NCBI GenBank assembly: GCA_026874595.1
Contig: CM049312.1
Location: forward strand, 78,655,429-78,719,428
DNA length: 64,000 nt
Direction of reading: 5' to 3'
Origin: Sipunculus nudus
Lineage: Eukaryota > Annelida > Sipuncula > Golfingiida > Sipunculidae
Numbering within the stretch: the first letter of the stretch is position 1; every line of letters starts with the position of its first letter. Under the pieces are notes generated by a model. The model saw nothing but the letters and a program-made list of their open reading frames with translations, was not told the DNA's origin and did not search any database. A program made the translations under genes and the position numbers. Of this stretch, positions 32,735-43,209 are shown one piece after another.

Positions 32735-32846
32735 TGTTACGAAGACAAATTCTCAGGGGAAACACTGGGCCGATTCGGGATGCGAACCCATGTCGAAAGC
32801 TTCACTAGCGAGACAGTTCGGTCAGCTTTTATGTCATCCCGTAACA
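32735..32846 (-). mobile_element. tRNA-derived unit, copy 2, A box deleted
   Basis: Same ends (TGTTACGAAGACAAATTCTCAGG, CATCCCGTAACA) and B box (ATGGGTTCGCATCCCGAATC on the minus strand), but about 42 bp covering the A box is missing. It could not drive its own pol III transcription. The 101 bp between the copies is unrelated. Confidence 0.65.
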
Positions 32847-32919
32847 AGACCAAAAGGTATACTTTATCTATCTGGTTTCTATATTTTAGGGATCATTTTA
32901 TGTTTACTTTTTTGAAACA

Positions 32920-33395
32920 TTAAGTAATCTCCAAGTCTTATAGGTGCCAATTGACCTACCTTTTGGAAAAAGAATTTATGTAATTTATTACTTCCTCTGT
33001 GTATATTAATGATCTTAGGGTGATTTTGGTTGTGGAAAGTTCTTATAACGCCTTTGTGTAGGATGTATGAACTTGTTTATCAAAAACATGTTTGTAACCA
33101 CAGCAATGTTGACAAACGGGAAAAAACATGTAACCTAAGGTGGTAGGTTGCATATATGCAGAGGTAGAAAGGTCACTTGTTGCAAAGCTCTGGCTTATTT
33201 GACTTGCTGCCAGATGCCCAAGTTGAATTTCTTTTGATTATTGTTGCAGGTCCACACATATTATAAACACGTTGATATAAACAAAACAAGCATCCTGTGT
33301 GCGGTGATATAAACGTTTTCTGCCCAATGTTTATAGAAGCTCCAGGTGATTATCTTTAGTGTATAAAGGTCATTTAGGTGATTGGGCCCCTTTAA
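32920..33395 (+). mobile_element. element B, copy 2, flanked by TTAA
   Basis: TTAA at 32920-32923 and 33392-33395 bound 476 bp that align with 14510-14982. The right end reads GGGCCCCTTTAA. The match includes CTTTTGGAAAAAGAATTTATG against CTTTTCCGAAAAAATTCATG near the left end. Confidence 0.8.
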
Positions 33396-33488
33396 TTTGC
33401 ACGGAAACATGTGTGTTGTAATTCTCAAGATCCGATTTGCGTTCAAATCATGTTGCTTAATCCTCCATTCCGCTATTTCCATACCTTT
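33396..33488 (-). CDS. coding-like minus frame truncated by element B, doubtful
   Basis: After a pyrimidine-rich acceptor (CCTTTTTTTTTGTCAAGTTAAAAG, AG near 33490-33489) the minus strand reads ATGGAAATAGCG onwards: MEIAEWRIKQHDLNANRILR then ITTHMFPCKLK, and meets the TTAA of element B. If it was an exon, element B inserted in or beside it. The plus strand also has an open frame here, so the call is weak. Confidence 0.2.
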
Positions 33489-33499
33489 TAACTTGACAA

Positions 33500-33995
33500 A
33501 AAAAAGGGTAAGTCATATTCCTTTAATTTCCTTCTGGATATATCTTGGCATTAGGAGCGCATGCATCGAATATACCGTTTTAAAACGTTAATCAGACGAC
33601 GAAATTATGCCACAATATGGCTTCATAAAATCAAGAAATCAGCCGCGTGTTATATTACAAACTTAAATTCGTAAATTACTCCTTTTATTTTTATTCATTT
33701 AAAGTTTAAATCAAATGGAAATTCCCGTCTATAGGACTACCCATTTCAAATTTAAATTCAATTCGAGGACTGTGTGAGAAATCAACGTAAAATGCATGTG
33801 AGGGTATGTATAAGGAATCCATTAAAACCATCACTACTGCCACCATGTTACTAAATAGCGTTTTTTTTTCACGTATGTTTCAAATGCGCTTAACAAAAAA
33901 CATCAAATTACAAATAAATTCTCAAATTTTAACTCAATCATCAATGTTATATTATCAAATTATTGTAAAATATACTAAGTCATAGTATTTTCTAG
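33500..33995. other. no gene seen
   Basis: AT-rich, no recognised features. Confidence 0.35.
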
Positions 33996-34325
33996 TGGTG
34001 CGCAAATAAATCGATTATAATAATGATTGGTCACTTTATTTCATAATCAATTGCATTTTTCCATAATCGATCACAAATGATTATGTGTGCTCATCAAAAG
34101 AAGTCATATATAAGAAATTCGGGGTACAACGGTTTTAAAACTAACCATTGTGCAAAGAATTAGTGTCAACAACCCGGCTATTACTTTGACCAATCAGCGT
34201 GATGTACCTGTAAGTTAAAATGAGTTTCCTCGGTCAATATTTTAGGTATATCTCTATATAGATATTTCACGGTAATATAGATGATATATAAAATAATCGA
34301 TTATTAAATCGATCATTGGTTGTTT
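33996..34325. repeat. ATCGATTAT-rich repeat region
   Basis: AAATAAATCGATTATAATAATGATTGG near 34006-34032 and AAATAATCGATTATTAAATCGATCATTGG near 34291-34319 are similar in direct orientation, with another CATAATCGATCACAAATGATTATG between. GTGGTGCGCAAATAAATCGATT at the left resembles hAT-like non-autonomous element starts, but no matching inverted right end was found. Confidence 0.4.
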
Positions 34326-34369
34326 TTTATCTTTCAATAATCGAATAGAAATTAACTAAAAAGTGTTTT

Positions 34370-34390
34370 AACACACACACATACACACAC

Positions 34391-34448
<58 letters not shown>
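34370..34448 (+). repeat. (CA)n(TA)n microsatellite
   Basis: Short ACAC tracts followed by about 27 TA units. Unlike three other TA arrays it is not followed by repeat D. Confidence 0.95.
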
Positions 34449-34450
<2 letters not shown>

Positions 34451-34939
34451 TTTTCTTTTTCTCCTCGCTGTGGATGGCGTATATTGGTAAATCAAGCCGA
34501 TGACCAAACACTTTCACACCACTCTGCACAAACTTGACAGATTTTTTCCCCGCAGAAATTGTATTATTTCACGAGGTCGCAGGCCGAGGACCGGGGATTA
34601 TAGTATAAACCCGGCTAATAAAAGGTCTCCCTGGTCAAATAGGAATTGTAAACATTTCACCTGACCCGATGATTCTGCGTTGTCCGGACTGTCAGTCGTT
34701 TATTGATCAGATTCGGACGTGCTGCCTCATCAATTACAGCATTGTAGCCTCGTCTGTTGGTTCTGGATGACATTTTAAGGGAAGTCATAACAGTTAATGG
34801 TGCCATTAACGACTGTATTAACCAGAGATTTAGCGGTGATTTTATCTGACGTGTCGTTTTATCTAAGGTTATCGGTATGGGACAGGGTTTAAAATGTAAT
34901 TTGTGACTGACGTGCCCAAAAAGACTATCCACGAGAAAT
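34449..34939. other. no supported gene
   Basis: The 124-codon minus frame overlapping here (35031-34657) is driven by the CT/CA array at its start and is not supported. Confidence 0.35.
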
Positions 34940-34943
34940 CTCT

Positions 34944-35006
<63 letters not shown>

Positions 35007-35010
35007 TACA
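34940..35010 (+). repeat. (CT)n(CA)n microsatellite
   Basis: About 24 CT units with one interruption, then about 10 CA units. Further TA- and GA-rich low complexity continues to about 35230. Confidence 0.95.
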
Positions 35011-35230
35011 TAAAGATCTACGCACAGACACGCAGATACATTATGATAACCCTATCACTGTGCACGGGTGTTGATTGTAAAGATAATATATTATATATAA
35101 GGAATTACATATACACACATAATATAAATTTTGTATATATATATAAATATGTATATATAGTATTTAAACACGCATACACACATATATATAGAGAGAGATA
35201 GCGGAAGAGGGAGAACGAGAGAGATAAAGA

Positions 35231-36365
35231 CAGAGATACAGAGGGACGAAAACACTGATAAAAGTACACTCTCGCTCATGTTTCAAATTAATTATTACAC
35301 GCATAAAAAGAAAACCTGTATTGTGACTCAAATACGTGTTAAACATATTTCGTTACAAATTCCGTAATGAGCGGCAGTTGAAACACCTAAACATGTCTGA
35401 GACGTGTTTAAAACATGTTTACATTTTTACCTTGTTTGAAGACGTGATATTTTCCCTTTTCTGCTTAATATTTCGTGAATTTTACTTTTAAACCGGCGAT
35501 TAAAATGAAGTATTATCAACAGCTGAATATAGGCAGAAAGCACAGAAACAGTTCAGAGGAAGATCAACCGCCGGACATTTAAACTGTCCTTAATAAAATG
35601 TTCGGCATCGGGATAACGAGATTCCCAGGTGGGATAGAATGCATGTTTTTACCACAAAATATCCACGAGGCATGGAGACATTCATGAGAACCTTGGAAAA
35701 TGAAAAACATGGCATGCCAAAAACTAAGAAAGGTACATCTAGAGATAATAATAAAAAGCTTTAACGTATTGGTTTTATGTTCCTTATTTTAATCCGTATT
35801 GGATAAAATGTGAAATATAAATATTCTGTCAATTATACCTGATGTTCATCAAAATAGCGTTGCTCTTTGTTTATTTTAGGATTTCTTCTCTCAGGTTAAA
35901 TCTATCTCCTAAATCCAACAGTAAGAGGTTCGATTATTTTACACAGAGAGATCGCATAATGGTAATAAAATACTGTTAAATACCATAAATCAGGGATTAA
36001 CATTATAGAAACAAAGTCAGTGTACGAACCAAGCTTGCCATGTCTATGCTGACCGCTGTTTTTACGGCGCCTCGCACAGCTTACCTGTCAATCACTAACA
36101 TGAAGGAAACATGTTTGTATGCGCTCAGAAATGAAACCTACATTTATTATAATGGAATCTTTACCGCACAGTGGTTACAGAGGGTTGATAAATTGTTAAC
36201 AAACATGTCTGGGTTTGAATTGTGTTGTCCCAAAAAGTGACGAAAATACTTGCTTTCTCATTCAGATTTGCAGCGAAATTTTCTGTATGGCATGTGGTGC
36301 CACTCTGACATATCAGTAGAATCTCTCATGACAGACGAACCTATAATGTATCAATTGTAAAACAG

Positions 36366-36366
<1 letters not shown>
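35231..36366. other. no supported gene; a lone minus-strand CAG|GTAAGC donor
   Basis: A perfect minus-strand donor sits at 36084-36079 with a 17-codon open stretch before it (VSFLSAYKHVSFMLVID), but the acceptor (ATAATAAATGTAG) is poor. No other coding evidence. Confidence 0.3.

Positions 36367-36434
<68 letters not shown>
36367..36434 (+). repeat. (AT)n microsatellite
   Basis: About 34 AT units. Confidence 0.95.
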
Positions 36435-36437
<3 letters not shown>

Positions 36438-36872
36438 TTATAATATAATTAAGTGAAACATTGACAGAAGAACAGTATGAAATAAAGGACCACACCCTTT
36501 TAAGTCATGTTTGAAATCTGAGGGCTTTTCTCTCCTGTTTCATATACTATTACTTTTCATTCTGGCAAAAGGAGTCATGTCAGGGGTTTTTATTGTCCTT
36601 AGAATAATCGAGTTAATACTTCCATATGAGCCGCGTTGTATATGAGCACATAGTGGAGTTGTCATCCGCGGTCTATATTAATAGTAATAACGTCAATACA
36701 GTTTTTGTTTAGAAAACCTTATGTCACAAGCACGTTTCTGCAAGATTCACCATCCATATTACAATTATTAAAATTTTACATTTTTTAATTCGTTTAGGTA
36801 GTGTAAACCGGGTTCAGCCTGTTCTCGGATACTGTACATAACAGTTGGACCTTACAGGGCTTTCAGGAACGC

Positions 36873-37070
36873 ATGAATAAGCGTCAAAGACGCGTGAAAC
36901 CGGTCCGGGACTTGCAGCTTTCAAGTCCCAAGCGTCCTACCGGACACGCGGTTTCAGACTACACTACCTCAAGATCAAAGCAGGCTCCGTCACAGTCGGT
37001 GACCAGCAATAATTACACAAGCCGGTCGTGTGTAAACACAGCGCCCGCCCACTTGGATAAACACGTATGA
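36873..37070 (+). CDS. 65-codon ORF, GC-richer than surroundings, unrecognised
   Basis: ATG-started frame reading MNKRQRRVKPVRDLQLSSPK, then RPTGHAVSDYTTSRSKQAPS and ending HLDKHV. It is rich in Ser, Arg and Lys with third positions unlike the AT-rich flanks. An AG follows CTTACAGGGCTTTCAG just upstream and CAC|GTATGA at its stop could be a donor. It contains an imperfect hairpin (GGGACTT 36907-36913 with AAGTCCC 36923-36929). It might be an exon, a low-complexity coding remnant, or a structured non-coding stretch. Confidence 0.25.
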   Translation: MNKRQRRVKPVRDLQLSSPKRPTGHAVSDYTTSRSKQAPSQSVTSNNYTSRSCVNTAPAHLDKHV

Positions 37071-37924
37071 CCTAATTAATGGCCTGAGATCTAATTAATT
37101 AACTCACGATCATCGGCGTACTTGTCTGACCACATCAAAGTGGCGTACTTGTTCGTCCAGAACAAAATGTTATCTCAAACACACGTCCCGGCCAATCCAA
37201 ATTGCCAAGCCGAAGTAGCAAATAACAAGTATATCATTTGACAATTAAGTGAATGTAATACGTAAAGTAGACTTTACAAAACAAATTGCTTTGCTTTATC
37301 TAGTGGTGTTAATACATATTTCTTGTATTGTAAAGTGCAATACAGTGGACTGATAATTGTTATGCATATTCCATCGGAGATTCATAAATAAAAAGAATAT
37401 TAAACGTGAATAATAAAATTAACATTAGATGTCTTCAAATATACCTACCCCCCCCCCCCCCCCACTAGTTAATATGTTCCGTCAAACAGAACCGTCTTGT
37501 AATAATATCTGCCTTCATGAAGTTTTATGTAACCTCCATTCTTTTCATGGCAAACGTGAGTTATTAAATATGACATGAGGTTATATTAACATCATACACA
37601 ATGAGTATCCGCATACATTATTTTGTATTAGTTTTATTATAACCTGAGTCTCGCTTCATATGAATACCGTACATAAGATGTAACAGATAATAATTATTTA
37701 AGAAATAAAGATTATATTTTTAATGAGCTTTGTCTTTATTTTATGCATAGTTTAATTATTTATTAAGGATAAAAGATAAAGTATTGATTTGATTTGATGC
37801 AGACCCTTCAAATTATTCACGGACCCGCTGGGCACTCCAAAATCCCATGGGACTATCAACTATTGAAGGCCGCGAGTCCATCAAGGAACTGATCATTGGA
37901 AAACCCAATTCCAGAATATTTACA
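37071..37924. other. no gene seen; C tract at 37447-37463
   Basis: AT-rich apart from a run of about 16 C at 37448-37463. Confidence 0.35.
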
Positions 37925-38425
37925 AAAGGTGTAAAGATACTCCCATTTAAAGTTACTCTCCAGTAATCTGAACTCCAGGGTAAAAGATTACCCCGGTGTT
38001 AACCTGAACCTGAAAATAGGTTACAGTACCCCGGCATTGGTAAGATTACCCCCTCGCTTATGTGATTAAATGATATATACTTATTCTTTAACTCATGATT
38101 CACATTTCATTTAGCCACGAGAAGATACGAGTTTTAGCTGGTGGAATCAGTTATGAAAAATAGAATTGTCGCAAATTGTTTAATATATTATAGCATATAT
38201 TTAAATTGAAAACGCACAGTTCAACATGACTCATAACATGCATTACGTATAAAAAGATATCCAGAAACAAAAGAAATTATAAGGAGTTTAAGTAAATAAA
38301 TATAAAGAAACAACTGTTTTGAGGTTTTCTTTTCTGAAATCGTAGGAGGTAACATGAAATTAATTCTAAGTTACCCCCGAGGGTAATCTAAAGCAGGGGT
38401 TATCTGAAATCGCTACACCGTCAAT
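37925..38425. mobile_element. small relative of the GATTACCCCC element
   Basis: Left end: AAAGGTGTAAAGATACTCC, AGTAATCTGAACTCC, AGATTACCCCGGTGTTAACCTGAACCTG...GGTTACAGTACCCC, AGATTACCCCCTCGC. Right end on the reverse strand: GACGGTGTAGCGATTTCAGATAACCCC, TTTAGATTACCCTCGGGGGTAAC. The ends correspond to those of 29565-32310, so this looks like a deletion derivative of about 0.5 kb. Confidence 0.65.
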
Positions 38426-38856
38426 ATATACACATCCCTTGCACACGTAACCACACGTACGCATGTTGCCAGAATAAGGGGGTTGGTATTACCTGTGATG
38501 TAGGAAAAATCTCAACGTAGCATCCTTGGAATAAGCCTACTCTGAATCGTGATATTAGTCAAGCCGAAAACTGCACCGTGGTGGCCGTCCGTACTTTCAC
38601 AACGATATTTCCATATCTCATTTACATTGGATATCCATGTCAGCTACATACCATCTCCTTTCATACAATTTAATTGTGTTCTGTTCTAATTCTGCCCATT
38701 TATCTAATTTTCTGTTTTGATTTAATTCTTATATTACGAAAACCCATGCTTCCTCAGGTGTGGAATGCACTATAATACAAACACCTATACATCCGTACTT
38801 CAAGTACAAATAAATATTAAAATGAGAATTTCCTTTATTTTGTGCTGATTACATTC
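38426..38856. other. no gene seen
   Basis: Probably 3' flank of the minus-strand gene ending near 38850; nothing else recognised. Confidence 0.35.
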
Positions 38857-38862
38857 TTTATT
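38857..38862 (-). terminator. AATAAA poly(A) signal candidate
   Basis: AATAAA on the minus strand about 157 bp downstream of the stop at 39019, at a plausible distance for the 3' end of the membrane-protein gene. AATAAA is common by chance in AT-rich DNA. Confidence 0.4.
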
Positions 38863-39018
38863 ACTTGTATTTTTGTATCACTTATATATATCATAACATC
38901 CATAAACTGAATCGCTACCCGTTCAGGTTATCCGGGAACATAGCCATTGTGAAAGGGTGATGCACAACGTAGCAGCCATTTGATCAATATATGACCTCTT
39001 TAACACCACAATGAATCA

Positions 39019-39303
39019 TCACTGGGTCCTTTCAGACCGGTATTTCTGCATATATCGCCCGATCATAAGGAACGGGTACATTGTTTTATTGCCGTTTTGT
39101 CCTTGTTGTTCGGCGGATGACGACCCAGCCATTGTGTACTCACGGGGACGAGACGATTCGTCTTCCGTCTTTTTCCGTTTTGTGCTCATTCTTGTACAAT
39201 AGATATAAATATATATCAGCCCCGCAATGACCACCAACCCGACCACCACAGCTAACGTCAAGGCAAAAATATCCTTTACGGCTATGACCATAGTACCGTC
39301 GAA
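39019..39303 (-). CDS. terminal exon of a single-pass membrane protein
   Basis: Minus-strand acceptor CGAATATTTGTCTACAG (AG at 39305-39304) opens 94 codons to TGA at 39019. The protein reads FDGTMVIAVKDIFALTLAVV, VGLVVIAGLIYIYIYC (one transmembrane helix of about 23 residues), then a positive stop-transfer RMSTKRKKTE and a hydrophilic Ser/Gln/Glu-rich tail, as in the cytoplasmic end of a type I membrane protein. A GTGAGT donor at 39143-39138 (after ESSRP) could shorten the exon in an alternative transcript. GC content rises over the exon. An ATG in frame at residue 5 would also allow a 90-residue stand-alone protein. No family was recognised. Confidence 0.5.
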   Translation of the reverse strand, partial: FDGTMVIAVKDIFALTLAVVVGLVVIAGLIYIYIYCTRMSTKRKKTEDESSRPREYTMAGSSSAEQQGQNGNKTMYPFLMIGRYMQKYRSERTQ

Positions 39304-39506
39304 CTGTAGACAAATATTCGATTACAGTAATAACAGTAAACGTGAAACATCATCATCGCCAACTGTTCCAATCTTTCAAAACTAATTCTAATTTCCAATG
39401 GTAATCACTCCATTTATAGTTTTGACGCAAGTTGATCCGTTGTAGGTATGGAACAGTGAACTTCATGTAACATGATTTCAATGGAAATCCTTAGTCCAAC
39501 TTCTAC

Positions 39507-39692
39507 TAACAGACCACCTGCGTATAATGTATCAATGACTTCCCGTCTGTTGTTAAACACGTGTCCCGTTTCAGTAGTTTGTTTGAAAGTAGGCTCAGTG
39601 GTAGAAATAGACAAATTGATGCCTTGGGCAGAGGTGAAAGTTCCTTGCTGTTGCAGCCCTCCCCAGCGTGTACTGACTGTAGTCCTGTGGCT
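39507..39692 (-). CDS. candidate ectodomain exon upstream of the membrane exon
   Basis: A minus-strand frame stays open from after a TGA at about 39702 to 39414. Using AG at 39694-39693 and the weak donor TTA|GTAGAA at 39506-39501 gives a 62-codon exon, phase 0 at both ends, that joins the terminal exon in frame. It reads SHRTTVSTRWGGLQQQGTFT, SAQGINLSISTTEPTFKQTT, GHVFNNRREVIDTLYAGGLL. The sequence is Thr/Ser/Gly-rich with one N-x-S site (NLS), fitting an extracellular segment. The acceptor lacks a good pyrimidine tract and the donor is not consensus, so boundaries are uncertain. Confidence 0.35.
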
Positions 39693-39806
39693 CTGGTTTT
39701 CTCAGTCTGACCGTAAGCAATTAATTGAACCAGGCAACTAACGTCATAACGTTTCCGTCGTGGCTGTGTCACTTTGTGGTCAGGCCTCAGAACCACGCTG
39801 TCTCAC

Positions 39807-39855
39807 TCTCTGAATCCTTTGTAATGTTCCCTTGATGGTTGATGATGCAAGGCAG
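39807..39855 (-). CDS. candidate small exon further upstream of the membrane exon
   Basis: Strong minus-strand acceptor ATCTTTGTTTCGTCTTTGCATTCAG (AG at 39857-39856) and donor AGA|GTGAGA at 39806-39801 bound 49 bp. Reading after one base gives CLASSTIKGTLQRIQR and leaves in phase 0, as required by the next candidate exon. A further upstream exon must exist; it was not found. Confidence 0.3.
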
Positions 39856-39857
39856 CT

Positions 39858-40874
39858 GAATGCAAAGACGAAACAAAGATAATTATGAAATAATCATATA
39901 CTAATAGGGTTTGACCTTAAGTGAAAGTGCACATGTGACAATTGAATAAAGCCGAACTCCAGTGGTCCTTATTGGGAAAAAATCTAGTGTTTTATTGTTT
40001 TTCTTAATTAGGTTCTTGTCAACGAATAACTATGACATGTTTTAAATAACTGGTACAGGTATGGTAATCATTTTATAACATTTGAAATTATAAGTGCAAT
40101 CGTGTTCATGAATAAAAACTTATGTCCAACAAAACAGTATCTCATTTCAGTAATCGTATCGCGACCCAACTAATGTAAAACTTGTACGTCCACTGGATAA
40201 AGCCAAATATAAAAACTCTTGATCCTTACGCATTTTGATAAGATCAAAGAAACAGAAACCATCCAAACAAGTTGAGCCCGTGCAAATGTAGTTTTCATTT
40301 TATGAGCTGATTTTACTAGAAAACATCATACTATTATATTAAGTATATCCTTAATCCTATTTTATTTAAATGTAAAATCTAATCAGACACGGTTTTCCCC
40401 AAGGATCTGACGTCGACGCAATGGTCCAGGACTCGGATTTGTACTCGGACTCGGAGTTCAGGAATAGAATAATGAAGTAGAGTCCTGTATAAATATGTTC
40501 TTATATATACAATTTGACTTATATTGGAAAACACGGCATCAATCCAAACATGGGCGTTTGAATGAAAATTGACTGTTAATTCATGTAGCTTAATTGATAG
40601 GATGTTCTTTGCAATAGTAAAAAATTAGTCAAACATATAACTATAATGGTTTTCTTTTGAAAATATGTAAAGTAACAAAACGAACATTAAAATCTTAAAC
40701 TGATTTTAAAAAGACGGACCTCGGTTTCAAGACCCTCGGCCTCGCTAAGAACTTTTACTCTAATCTAAAGGACTCGGACGAAGACTTCGGTGCATAAAGT
40801 GTTGATTCGACTACAAAACAGTCGTAAGATATGGTTCGAGCAATTACCTTATAAAAACAACTGATGACAGTCAG

Positions 40875-40875
<1 letters not shown>
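39858..40875. other. no gene seen
   Basis: AT-rich; presumably intron or flank of the minus-strand gene. No repeats recognised. Confidence 0.35.
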
Positions 40876-40878
<3 letters not shown>

Positions 40879-40916
<38 letters not shown>

Positions 40917-41193
40917 CTCTATGACACATTTCATATATATTAGCATTTGTATAACATATTTCAAATTTATATACTTAATTACATTTCAAATATATTACAA
41001 TTAAGTATAAGGTTTTAGAAATAATGTATTATGTTCTTAGTATAAGTTAAATCTTAACCAGGGTAAGATATATTATTTCATAGAAAACTCATACATGAAC
41101 CTAAGTCTAAATTTTATTTATCAATATATTTCATTTTCAATATATAAATATTGGGGAGGTATATACCCCATCCTTCCAATATTGACGCCCCTG
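40879..41193 (+). repeat. (TA)n-headed dispersed repeat D, copy 2
   Basis: (TA)n at 40879-40912, then GTCTCTATGACACATTTCATATAT, ACAATTAAGTATAAGGTTTTAGAAA, TTATTTCATAGAAAACTCATA, TGGGGAGGTATATACCCCATCC and ATATTGACGCCCCTG. Same strand and order as copies 1 and 3. Confidence 0.8.
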
Positions 41194-41571
41194 ATTACAG
41201 TCAAAGTTATATTCTATGGTTTCAAAGATTAAACATGTCGAATACAATTACTTAACAGTAGTTAATGTGTCATTACAACTGTTTCATATATTGCTGTTCG
41301 ACTCGGCCGTGTAGAGACTACTTTAATTTTTTTTGCACAAGTTCATAATGTTTTTTAATTTCTTTCTTAACAAAAGACGAAATTGCCACCTTTCTCGAGC
41401 TGTGAACATCAGTGAAACACTGTCCATATGGAACACAAAACGAGTGCCATGTTAAACATACCTTTTTAAATAATTTTATTAAAATATCGAATTCCCCATG
41501 TAGATGCGGCCATTTGAAGACGTCGTTTAGTGGAACTCTTTCCGTATATCAGAAAAACCGCTGTCACTTAC
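41194..41571. other. no supported gene
   Basis: A 98-codon plus frame (41412-41708) overlaps this stretch without splice or motif support. Confidence 0.3.
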
Positions 41572-41637
41572 CAAGGAAATCAGTAACTGGGTGCAATGAA
41601 ACCCAGATTTCCTGGCATATTAGCCCATTTCGAAATA
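41572..41637 (-). CDS. candidate internal exon, weak
   Basis: A TTG|GTAAGTG donor (41571-41566) and the acceptor GCTGGTTTGTGACTGTTAG (AG at 41639-41638) bound 66 bp with one open frame, FRNGLICQEIWVSLHPVTDF L, entering after two bases and leaving after one. No partner exon is established. Confidence 0.2.
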
Positions 41638-41782
41638 CTAACAGTCACAAACCAGCACAACCCTCATATATATTCATATACAGACAGGGGCGTTGCCATC
41701 TTTACTAAAGGGGGCTTGCCAAGGTATGGGGGTGGCTGCGTCCATACCTGGTGGGCAAATATCTGGAGGTCCACATGCGTAT

Positions 41783-41803
41783 ACACACACACACACACAC
41801 ACA
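41783..41803 (+). repeat. (AC)n microsatellite
   Basis: About 10 AC units. A GGGGCGTTGCC motif at 41687-41698 to its left resembles the CGCCCCTG element ends seen elsewhere. Confidence 0.9.
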
Positions 41804-41810
41804 TAGAGTA

Positions 41811-41979
41811 GAACTTCCGAATTACAGACAATGACGGGACCAGACATTTTACCCGCAATAGAGAGGTGTCTTTATTAGGGAGATTATAGATTTCGAGACA
41901 TACTTTCAAGGGACTACCCATTAGTGGCCGAAAATAAAAGGTGCCCTTAGTACAGAGGTGCCTGTATGGAGAGGTTCCA

Positions 41980-41981
<2 letters not shown>
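41811..41981. mobile_element. pogo/Tigger-like MITE, ~170 bp
   Basis: Right end on the reverse strand: CAGTGGAACCTCTCCATACAGGCACCTCTGTACTAAGGGCACC; left end: GTAGAACTTCCGAATTACAGAC. AGTGGAACCTCT with GGACACCTCT-type repeats is the usual wording of pogo/Tigger-like TIRs. The inner text includes AGAGAGGTGTCTTTATTAGGG. Flanked by TA-rich sequence, fitting TA target sites. Related arms occur at 24228-24812. Confidence 0.55.
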
Positions 41982-41983
<2 letters not shown>

Positions 41984-42059
<76 letters not shown>

Positions 42060-42080
42060 ATATATGTGTGTGTGTGTAAC
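41984..42080 (+). repeat. (TA)n(GT)n microsatellite
   Basis: Two TA blocks (41984-42022 and 42028-42052, separated by AAA) followed by GT-rich units to 42078. A second GT/GC-rich stretch lies at 42171-42192. Confidence 0.95.
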
Positions 42081-42192
42081 GCTCTTTACACAGCGCTTTA
42101 CCTATAGGCCTTCTACCTATATCGTAGCTTCTTTAGAAGCGCAAGATTTCCGCTGCCTCGGGAGCGTACGTGTGTGTGCGCGCGTGTGTGTA

Positions 42193-42560
42193 AAATTGTA
42201 TATATGTGTGAGACAGTCGAGATTTGAAATCCAAGAAAATTATAAATTCTACCAAGAAGCAGTCCAGAATTCCAATTTAATTGTAAGATAATTAAAACAA
42301 AAAACACATGGCACAGCATAAATGAAAATAGAGAACGGATGAATTACAATCAGCTTATCAGTTATTAGTTTTAAATGAAAGATTCCTTATCTCCAGTTTT
42401 TTATTTATCTCATGACGGTTTCAGTAATGTCTCGAGGGTGGATCGCTGTATATATAATTGCAGATGAGGGTGTAATGAAACTTGATTGATATTTCTAGGT
42501 TCTGAAATTATTTTCCAACTATTATTTTCCTAGAAGACGGAAAGTTTATCCTCAATATTG
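42193..42560. other. no gene seen
   Basis: No supported frame or repeat. Confidence 0.35.
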
Positions 42561-42736
42561 CATGCAAAATCGGATTGGGGAGGGGGCGGTCATGGGCCCC
42601 TGGCTACGCCCTTGAGAGAACCAGAGCACGATAAAAGACACGGTTGCACTTACCTCAAAAGACGTTCCAAGAATATCAAAATGCGTCATTACGTGAAAAA
42701 AAACGGCCTTAACAATCGTGTGATGAAAGTACTTAC

Positions 42737-43200
42737 GCCTACGCCGATGGAAGGATTGTCTTTTCTGAAGGTGGCTGACGCAAGAAGAATAATTTGTTAG
42801 ATGATACAGAGAAAACGCCCTGTGCTGTATATCGTTCACACCGGCATGCACCGAGAACACTCAATGTATTGTGACACGTCAGTACCACAGGCACGGAAGT
42901 CGGGCGGACAATTACGCCCCGGGCCGCGGGAAACTGTGTGCGTCTTCCAGAAAGTGAATGTTATCCACTCACGTCATTAAAGATGGGTAGCTTTGCACCT
43001 CTGGCGCACAAGACCTCCTGCGAAGGTGGACTGCAGGAAACTGAGACACCCACAGAAGACGTTAAAGTAAAAGCTGCCAGCTCGCAACACCGACAATCTA
43101 TTAGGTGTGTATCGATTACCATGGATACAGATGCCATCCATCCACTGTTCTCCAAAAATCTTTACGGACTAATCGGACAGCGGACGACGTGACAGACAGT
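42737..43200 (-). CDS. possible exons of a cysteine-rich secreted protein, disrupted or partly resolved
   Basis: This GC-rich stretch has several minus-strand coding-like pieces. Around 43150-43000 two frames read GICIHGNRYTPNRLS and DCRCCELAAFTLTS..GVSVSCSPPS, wording that recalls von Willebrand C-type domains but split between frames. A GTG AGT donor lies at 42972-42967. From an acceptor at 42935-42934, 92 bp (42933-42842) read SRGPGRNCPPDFRACGTDVS then QYIECSRCMP before GTGTGA. Then a strong acceptor (ATTCTTCTTGCGTCAG) and a GTAAGT donor bound 38 bp at 42774-42737. These cannot all be joined in one consistent phase (the first gap would be only 39 bp), so this may be a decaying gene or a mis-set boundary. 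Confidence 0.3.
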
Positions 43201-43209
43201 GCCGTCCCC

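Noticed and set aside
32369-32915. overlapping 101- and 126-codon plus frames
   Set aside because: They translate the two tRNA-derived units on the non-promoter strand.
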